64,000 nucleotides of DNA, taken from the NCBI GenBank assembly GCA_963620595.1, contig CAVFAY010000001.1, forward strand, positions 1 through 64,000, given 5' to 3'. How positions within the stretch are numbered: position 1 is the stretch's first letter; each line of letters starts with the position of its first letter. Under the pieces are notes generated by a model, which saw only the letters and a program-made list of their open reading frames with translations, made no database searches and was not told the origin of the DNA. A program made the position numbers and the translations under genes. Shown here in pieces: positions 52,194 to 58,688 of this stretch. The stretch comes from Butyricicoccus_A sp963620595 (GTDB lineage: Bacteria > Bacillota > Clostridia > Oscillospirales > Butyricicoccaceae).

Positions 52194-53179
52194 AGATTTA
52201 CCCCCAATGAGATCGGTTTGGAATACCGATAGATCGGATGATCTGGACTGAACCCGACATCAAATAAATCGCCAGAAAAAGACTGTGCGATGATAGATCC
52301 ACTGGACAAAAAGTATTGTGTTTGTTTTTTTAATAATTCTGCATTTTTTCCGCGAGGATGCGTAAACCCGCCTCGGCGGACTACCTGAAAGCAGGCAGAA
52401 GGAATGACAAATTCCAACTCTGCATCGGCTGGAAGAGAGGTAGAGAGTAACATCCAATGCTTATTATTTGCGCAATTAAAGTGTTGGTATAACCAAGTGG
52501 TTGATTCATCATACGTATCATCTTCACAAGAAAAATACGCGGCATCTGCTACTTCGAATTTTCCATAACCAGCACTGATTTTTCCACCGATGCCAGAATA
52601 CCCGAGTGCTTGTACGAGTTGCTCTATCTGTGCGGCATCGTCCTCTTGTTCATATTGCAGAATAAAATATAATCCGCAGTTTTCAAAAAACTGAAACAAG
52701 CCGACAGTATATGGCACAGCATCTTCACGGTCGGGAACAGCAGCTTTTGTCATCTCTACGGTTGTACCGAATTTTGATTTATTTCCGGCATTTGCCCAAT
52801 TGTATGTTCCTTCTCCGCGCAGGGCAGAAAGACACGATTCCATTTCATCGACAGGAATCCATTCTGCCTTTTTGAGAATTTTTCTGTCACCAGAGGGCAA
52901 ATCCAATTGTTTCATAGGCTGCCAGCAAGGGCGGGGAAGATAAAGTGTTTCGTCTTGATAAGGCATACAGTCGGAAAATCGGAGTGCATCCTGTTGTACA
53001 AGACGGATGAGCCATTCTACCTTGCAGTCGCCGCCGAGCACAGAAGCGGTGTGGCATAGAGCAGAAAACAGTGTATCTGCATGGCAAGTCATTTCTCCAG
53101 TATCCAGACTATGTGCCATAGCACCGCTTCCAAAATGGACGGGAGAGGTGAAACCTAATTTAAACAGACAATACTTCAT
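52190..53179 (-). CDS. csm4: Csm4, type III-A effector subunit
   Basis: 329 aa. MKYCLFKLGFTSPVHFGSGA and the CHADTLFSALCHTAS segment match Csm4, the RAMP protein that binds Cas10 and the crRNA 5' handle. The glycine-rich GIGGKISAGYGKFEV is the RAMP loop. The start overlaps csm3 by 20 bases and the stop overlaps csm5. Confidence 0.9.
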   Translation of the reverse strand: MKYCLFKLGFTSPVHFGSGAMAHSLDTGEMTCHADTLFSALCHTASVLGGDCKVEWLIRLVQQDALRFSDCMPYQDETLYLPRPCWQPMKQLDLPSGDRKILKKAEWIPVDEMESCLSALRGEGTYNWANAGNKSKFGTTVEMTKAAVPDREDAVPYTVGLFQFFENCGLYFILQYEQEDDAAQIEQLVQALGYSGIGGKISAGYGKFEVADAAYFSCEDDTYDESTTWLYQHFNCANNKHWMLLSTSLPADAELEFVIPSACFQVVRRGGFTHPRGKNAELLKKQTQYFLSSGSIIAQSFSGDLFDVGFSPDHPIYRYSKPISLGVNL

Positions 53180-53843
53180 AGTTCTCTACATCCTTAAAGA
53201 CTGCACACAGCTTTTTTGTATCCAAACCAGATTCAAAGTCCTTCATTTTGAAATTCTCAAAGGAGACACGACCGCTTCCGCGCGTGCCGTGACCGCCGAG
53301 ATAATCCATTTGCAGAAGCTTGAAGCCCTTTGCGAGAACCTGCATATCCTCAAATACTTCTGTTTCGGTATCCGCAGTCACATCGTAAACAATGCGCACA
53401 GCAAAGCGAACACCGGGAACAACACGTTCAATCTGTCGAGGATTGGCAGTGCAATTTTCTCGATTGATGGTGTTTTCAAACTTTACTTCGGTCAACCCGA
53501 TAGATTTCATTTCATCTTCGTTGCAGACAAAAGCATCCGCAAACTGGAGGCGAGCAGTTACCGGCTTGCCGTCTGCAGATTTGCTCGCGCCGAATAGACG
53601 AATGATGACCGCATCATCATCGTTGCAATCCGGCATATTGTGAATATTCTTCGCATAACTGCGGGCGAGGAGCGTGCGCAGTTTGCCTTTTAAGCTGCTG
53701 CCCGGAACGATTGGATTTCCGTCATTGGGATTGGAAACAACAGGGCTACCCACCGCACCGATGGCAGAAAAGACAGAGCTTCCGCCGATATGCAAACCGG
53801 TGCGAACCAAAAGCGTACAATCAATAATTACTTTTCCGTACAT
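53160..53843 (-). CDS. csm3: Csm3 backbone subunit with a Gly in place of the catalytic Asp
   Basis: 227 aa from the ATG at 53843, about ten bases after AAGGGGGAT; the open frame further upstream is inside csm2. Csm3 forms the filament along crRNA and cuts target RNA every six bases using an Asp (D33 in Streptococcus thermophilus, D32 in Staphylococcus epidermidis, in AIGAIDSPV-type motifs). Here the region reads LHIGGSSVFSAIGAVGSPVV: residue 32 is Gly (codon GGT, 53748-53750). The rest is intact, including IVPGSSLKGKLRTLLARSYA and LGGHGTRGSGRVSF. It should assemble, but target RNA cleavage by the usual mechanism is doubtful. Confidence 0.95.
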   Translation of the reverse strand: MYGKVIIDCTLLVRTGLHIGGSSVFSAIGAVGSPVVSNPNDGNPIVPGSSLKGKLRTLLARSYAKNIHNMPDCNDDDAVIIRLFGASKSADGKPVTARLQFADAFVCNEDEMKSIGLTEVKFENTINRENCTANPRQIERVVPGVRFAVRIVYDVTADTETEVFEDMQVLAKGFKLLQMDYLGGHGTRGSGRVSFENFKMKDFESGLDTKKLCAVFKDVENYEVLSV

Positions 53844-53859
53844 ATCAAAAAAATCCCCC

Positions 53860-54366
53860 TTAATCCGGTTTGCCGCCATAAAAACGGTGATAGGCAACAA
53901 GTGCTTCCATGTAATGGCAAAATCGAAGCATGTTTTCGCGCTTCTTGTCGATTCCCTTGATGTATTCCAACAGTTTGCTGGTTTCTACGAATTCTTTCAC
54001 GCTTTGCTCGCGGCCTGCATCATAGAGAACGCGGATTCGTAGTTTTTGCAGCTTAGCAATACTTTCTTTAGAGATAGTGTGTTCATGACTGCGGACTTCA
54101 TAATTGTAAATATCGCTGACAAGTGTCAAAATATTGCGCAATTTGCTAGTTGTCAGATCGAACTTTAGTTTTTTGTTTTTAGAATCTACTTTAGCCAACT
54201 GTTGCATCACTGCATCCGCCGCATCGACATAGTCTTCCGGAACAGGCAACGCCCTAATTTCCTTAATTTCTTTAGTTTCCTTTGGTTTTGTATCTCTGCG
54301 GTCACTAAAATTGCGGCTTCGATTTTCGCCATATCGACTTTGCGGATATCTGTTGTTTTCACGCAC
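53860..54366 (-). CDS. csm2: Csm2 small subunit with basic N-terminal extension
   Basis: 168 aa from a GTG with AAGGGGGAT upstream. Residues about 45-168 are the helical Csm2 domain (FDLTTSKLRNILTLVSDIYN, LRIRVLYDAGREQSVKEFVE, FCHYMEALVAYHRFYGG). The first 40 residues are an extra low-complexity, Arg/Asn/Lys-rich tail (NNRYPQSRYGENRSRN) not needed for the fold and possibly RNA-binding. Csm2 lines the inner side of the filament. It overlaps the cas10 stop by eight bases. Confidence 0.9.
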   Translation of the reverse strand: MRENNRYPQSRYGENRSRNFSDRRDTKPKETKEIKEIRALPVPEDYVDAADAVMQQLAKVDSKNKKLKFDLTTSKLRNILTLVSDIYNYEVRSHEHTISKESIAKLQKLRIRVLYDAGREQSVKEFVETSKLLEYIKGIDKKRENMLRFCHYMEALVAYHRFYGGKPD

Positions 54367-56719
54367 GATCGGTATCCCCCTTCATTCTTGTCTGATATAC
54401 ATAGATATAAATAGCTGTAATCAGCTGCTGGCGGTCTGTTGGATTGCGGTACCATTGATACATCTGTTTGGAAAATTCGGCATACATGGCGTAGGACGGA
54501 TTGTTTTTCTTCGGCTCCAAGCGGGCGAGAAGATATGCAAATCGCGCCAAGTTGATGCACTGCTCGCTGTTCCGCAAAAGATCCAGTAAGCGATATAAAA
54601 AAGCCTTGCCGCGTTCCGTGTCTTCTTGACTTGCAAAGAAGCGTTCCAGCAGATTTTTCTTTTCGTTGATGACTTTATCCTGAAAGATTTGCCAAGAATA
54701 GGTCTGCTGCGCGGATGCTTCAAATATTGTAACAGAATTTTTTCCATTTTGACTCTTTGCAAAAGATTCTAGTTCTGCAGCTTCTGCAGCAGAGCGACGA
54801 ATAGGATATTTTGCATTTTTGAGCAGAATGCCGGCGGAAAGGTGCAGCGTATGGCACGTATATGTCTGAAAATCCTCCTGGATTCGCATGGCGGCTTCTA
54901 GAATATGATCCCAAGCACCAACGAGAAAGACATCATCGCCGTTGGAGTACACAATGGTCACAGACAGTGCGTCCTTCGTCACGCGGGAGAGAATAGAATT
55001 GATATAGTACTTGAAGAACCGTGACATCTGCCGCGAAAAAGAAGCGGTTCTGGAAATCGTCACATATTTGTATTGATCTTCCTTGGTTGCGGCATGTGGT
55101 CTTTCGAATCCAGAGATAAATGCTTCGCCCAAGCCATCCACATCCATGCGGCAAATGGCAATACGGGAAATGCCGGTACTTTTCTCAGCAAGCTCATTGA
55201 TGCGATTGGAGTCATGATATTCGCCTACAAACAGCTGACTTGCATAGTGTGCCCCGACAGATTGGAGCGGTTTAGCATTTTTTGTATAGACGCGGAGAAC
55301 ATCCTCTGTTTGCTGTAACAGCTGCTGTGCATCTTCGGCTTCGAAAATCGAGAGATAGACACAAGAATTCTCATGCGGTAGTTCTATATATAATTGGGTA
55401 TATGGTGTTTCTGAAACGACAAAAACCGTTTTTCTTTTGTCTTGAATATCCCGAGATATTTGCTCAAACAGATTGCACCAATGGCATTTTTCGCCGTTTA
55501 ATTGCTCCACAGCACCGCAAATTTTGCATTCGCGTCCATCTTTTCTAACAGTGCCGTGGTTGAGTTCCATCAATTCTGCGGCGGAATAGCGATGCATTTT
55601 ACGGTACGAAATTTGCTGAGAAACGCGGTGAAAAATTTCCTTGTATGGCGCATTTTCACGCGGCTGATTTGTCAGCTCATTGGCAGAACACGGCATCATG
55701 CCATCAGCGAGAAACAGACGGATACCGAACTGCTGCCGCAGCCAGCGATTGATGTGTGTGCGCTGCTGTGCCAAGCACGTCTGTATTTTTTGTGTGTTCG
55801 GCAACAGCATATAACAGTGTCCGCCGCCGCTGTACAGCAGATTGGCACGGGAAAGCCCGCAGCTATCCAGCACTTCGTCAATGTAATGCTCCATAAGAAG
55901 CTCTAAGAAAAAGGAGCGACTGCGCATAGAACGAAGTGCGTTATCCGTAGATACTGTATAGATAAAACTTTGGATGCCGGATATGTCAGCGGAGTACAGA
56001 AGAAATGCTTTTTTGTCCCAGAATTTTTTGCCTTGCTTGACCAGCGCCTGTTGATAATCGGAAATGTCGTTTTCCAATAGATATTCACTGATACATGCAG
56101 CAGAGGCGGCGGTGATTTTTTGATGATCATAGAGAGATATATCAGCATATTCTTTCGTGCTGGTACTGGAAGGAATGCTGCTTGTCCATGTCTCTAAAAT
56201 CGAGAGCGTTGTGTTCATCCACCGCGGCTCTGTCGGGATGTCGCGCAGCGCCTGCAGCAGACAGTTTGCAACATTTTGATAATCCCGCTGGGTCAACGCA
56301 TATTCGCCGGACGGAATCGGACGAGTATAATTGTTGGACAGTGGTTCCAGCGGAATTTCAAAGTCCTTCGGATTTTCGTGCATGAGATTGAAGATAGAGG
56401 ACAGCGGAAGATGCTTTTTGAATGGCTGACCGCCTTCTTCTGCGTTTTCTTTTTCTCGCCGATCCGCGGCGGAAGCGATATTGTCTGCAATATAGACGAT
56501 GTATGCCGGAGACTGTTTGGATAAACTGGCAGATTTCAAAGCACCTTCGTGATGATACCGAATACAGTCGAGAATATCCGGCTGGTTCCAGATAGCTTTC
56601 AGTTTTTTATAACCGCTCTCGCTGTGCGAACCGCTTTCGCCGGCGCGATATAAGATTTTTCCCAAATCGTGCACCAGCGCACCATAGGTTGCAGACAGTG
56701 TTTGGTTGTGCCGCTCCAT
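54359..56719 (-). CDS. cas10: Cas10/Csm1, HD nuclease and cyclase-type subunit
   Basis: 786 aa from the ATG at 56719, after GAGGGGGAT; the in-frame start at 56740 lies before that site. The N-terminal HD domain keeps its motif (YGALVHDLGKILYR, H17-D18), implying DNase function. Residues about 430-470 hold a zinc ribbon (CKICGAVEQLNGEKCHWC). The palm domain shows RMDVDGLGEAF and, instead of the standard GGDD, the sequence YSNGDDVFLVG (N593-G594-D595-D596). Both metal-binding Asp are present, so cyclic oligoadenylate synthesis may survive, but the first Gly is changed. It is the first gene of the operon and defines the system as type III-A with csm2. Confidence 0.95.
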   Translation of the reverse strand: MERHNQTLSATYGALVHDLGKILYRAGESGSHSESGYKKLKAIWNQPDILDCIRYHHEGALKSASLSKQSPAYIVYIADNIASAADRREKENAEEGGQPFKKHLPLSSIFNLMHENPKDFEIPLEPLSNNYTRPIPSGEYALTQRDYQNVANCLLQALRDIPTEPRWMNTTLSILETWTSSIPSSTSTKEYADISLYDHQKITAASAACISEYLLENDISDYQQALVKQGKKFWDKKAFLLYSADISGIQSFIYTVSTDNALRSMRSRSFFLELLMEHYIDEVLDSCGLSRANLLYSGGGHCYMLLPNTQKIQTCLAQQRTHINRWLRQQFGIRLFLADGMMPCSANELTNQPRENAPYKEIFHRVSQQISYRKMHRYSAAELMELNHGTVRKDGRECKICGAVEQLNGEKCHWCNLFEQISRDIQDKRKTVFVVSETPYTQLYIELPHENSCVYLSIFEAEDAQQLLQQTEDVLRVYTKNAKPLQSVGAHYASQLFVGEYHDSNRINELAEKSTGISRIAICRMDVDGLGEAFISGFERPHAATKEDQYKYVTISRTASFSRQMSRFFKYYINSILSRVTKDALSVTIVYSNGDDVFLVGAWDHILEAAMRIQEDFQTYTCHTLHLSAGILLKNAKYPIRRSAAEAAELESFAKSQNGKNSVTIFEASAQQTYSWQIFQDKVINEKKNLLERFFASQEDTERGKAFLYRLLDLLRNSEQCINLARFAYLLARLEPKKNNPSYAMYAEFSKQMYQWYRNPTDRQQLITAIYIYVYQTRMKGDTDRA

Positions 56720-56755
56720 AATATCCCCCTCGATTCTCACAAATTTGATACGGAT

Positions 56756-56784
56756 AGTTTAGCATCTTTTAGATATATTTTCAA
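56756..56784 (-). promoter_or_regulatory. Promoter of the cas10-csm operon
   Basis: On the minus strand TTGAAA (56779-56784), 17-bp spacer, TAAACT (56756-56761) preceded by TGC, about 37 bases before the cas10 start. Confidence 0.7.
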
Positions 56785-56887
56785 GATATTGTGCGAAACT
56801 AACAGAAAATTAAGGGATTTTTTGCGGAAAAACAGGGGGTTCGCACCGGAAAATATAGCTCTTTTTGTAAAAGAAACGAAAAATACG

Positions 56888-56963
56888 TTGCATTTATGCA
56901 GTGAGCTTGGTATACTGTAATAAGAATTGTTTCAGCAAAAGAATTTTTTTGTACTTTTTTGCC
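56888..56963 (+). promoter_or_regulatory. CRISPR leader and array promoter
   Basis: TTGCAT (56888-56893), 17-bp spacer, TATACT (56911-56916); transcription would begin about 40 bases before the first repeat. The AT-rich stretch between the cas promoter and this one serves as divergent leader. Confidence 0.7.
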
Positions 56964-58261
56964 GAAACAACTCGTACCCCGCAAGGGGACGAAAACCGGG
57001 GTTCTATATGTACCGCACCAAGTACACAAAGAAACAACTCGTACCCCGCAAGGGGACGAAAACGATGAGGAAGGCGCAATTCAGCCTCGGCTCATCGAAA
57101 CAACTCGTACCCCGCAAGGGGACGAAAACTCCCTGCCTTCTTTTATGATTGCATGTATCGTTTCTGAAACAACTCGTACCCCGCAAGGGGACGAAAACTT
57201 TAATCTCTTTTTTTGATTTATCTACTCTGTGAAACAACTCGTACCCCGCAAGGGGACGAAAACGATATTTGATGTCTGCGGGATTAAAACGCCTCTGAAA
57301 CAACTCGTACCCCGCAAGGGGACGAAAACTCTTATCTTTCCAAGATGTTTCCATGAAGATGAGAAACAACTCGTACCCCGCAAGGGGACGAAAACGGGCA
57401 GGGTGACGATGACCGTGCGCGCTTACGATGAAACAACTCGTACCCCGCAAGGGGACGAAAACGTTTTTAAAGCCAGCGTTGCAAAATAATATTAGGAAAC
57501 AACTCGTACCCCGCAAGGGGACGAAAACCCAAAGCTTTCATAATCAACCTTGATGTCATCATTGAAACAACTCGTACCCCGCAAGGGGACGAAAACGTGA
57601 TAATCGCGCGATGGTCACCTGCTGCAATGGAAACAACTCGTACCCCGCGAGGGGACGAAAACACAGTTGGTCTGCAATCCGTGACATATGTTGAGCGAAA
57701 CAACTCGTACCCCGCAAGGGGACGAAAACGTTTTTAAAGCCAGCGTTGCAAAATAATATTAGGAAACAACTCGTACCCCGCAAGGGGACGAAAACCCAAA
57801 GCTTTCATAATCAACCTTGATGTCATCATTGAAACAACTCGTACCCCGCAAGGGGACGAAAACGTGATAATCGCGCGATGGTCACCTGCTGCAATGGAAA
57901 CAACTCGTACCCCGCGAGGGGACGAAAACACAGTTGGTCTGCAATCCGTGACATATGTTGAGCGAAACAACTCGTACCCCGCGAGGGGACGAAAACCAAC
58001 CCTGGAGTTATATCCTGTCGCGGCAACCTTGGAAACAACTCGTACCCCGCGAGGGGACGAAAACCTTTTACTCTTTTGATTTTCTCAGGCGGTTCTAGAA
58101 ACAACTCGTACCCCGCGAGGGGACGAAAACTGGCGTCAAATTCGATGCCATTACAAAACAAGAGAAACAACTCGTACCCCGCGAGGGGACGAAAACTTCT
58201 CGTGCAGCAGCTTGATGTTCTCAGTCAAGAGCGGGAAACAACTCGTACCCCGCGAGGGGAC
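56964..58261 (+). CRISPR. Type III-A CRISPR array, 20 repeats and 19 spacers
   Basis: The 33-bp repeat begins GAAACAACTCGTACCCCG and ends GGGGACGAAAAC, with a CCCC/GGGG hairpin and the 8-nt handle ACGAAAAC, so crRNAs are made from the plus strand. Repeats start at 56964, 57031, 57097, 57166, 57231, 57297, 57363, 57430, 57496, 57564, 57630, 57697, 57763, 57831, 57897, 57964, 58032, 58098, 58164 and 58235. Spacers are 32-38 bp. Repeats 1-10 and 12-14 have GCAAGGGG; 11 and 15-20 have GCGAGGGG. The last repeat is cut after about 27 bases, marking the distal end. Spacers 8-11 and 12-15 are identical. Confidence 0.98.
57463..57996 (+). repeat. Tandem 267-bp duplication of four spacer-repeat units
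   Basis: 57463-57729 and 57730-57996 are identical apart from the final repeat of each copy (GCAAGGGG in repeat 12, GCGAGGGG in repeat 16). Confidence 0.95.
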
Positions 58262-58325
58262 ATTTTATCGAACTTGCACCTTGAACGCAGCATATATATC
58301 ATTTAACGGCTATGTATTTCTTGTC

Positions 58326-58354
58326 TTGACAACCCCGCCACGCCATACTATAAT
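58326..58354 (+). promoter_or_regulatory. Consensus sigma-A promoter of valS
   Basis: TTGACA (58326-58331), 17-bp spacer, TATAAT (58349-58354), a perfect match, 65 bases after the last CRISPR repeat. Confidence 0.92.
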
Positions 58355-58359
58355 ATACA

Positions 58360-58628
58360 GGTCTAAAACAGAGATCGACGCTGAAGAAGAGGAGTACATT
58401 CCCGCGCCAGCCAAGAGAGAAGCCGGTCGGTGCGAGGCTTCGCGGCAGGGAATGGAAGGTAGCTTCTGAGTTAATGTACTGAAACTGGAGATATCCAGTG
58501 CGTAGGAACATTCGGCCTGTCACCGTTATCCGACTGAAAGTGCACGTAAGATGGATTGCTTGCGTGAATTAGGGTGGTACCGCGGAGAGCACAAGCCTTC
58601 GTCCTGATACAAGGACGAAGGCTTTTTC
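58360..58628 (+). ncRNA. T-box leader (valine) of valS
   Basis: The T-box core GGTGGTACCGCGG is at 58573-58585. The terminator is AGCCTTCGTCCT (58594-58605) with AGGACGAAGGCT (58612-58623) and a T-run. Stem I has a GAGTACA-type bulge; a GTA triplet at 58459-58461 is a candidate Val specifier. valS starts 61 bases after the terminator. Confidence 0.92.
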
Positions 58629-58688
58629 TTATTTTCAGCGAAAGATCCGGCTGCACGCGAATATATATTGAAGGAAGGAGGCAATTTT

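Noticed and set aside
57004..58170. Open frames with repeating RPLAGYELF-like peptides
   Set aside because: They are translations of CRISPR repeats, not genes.
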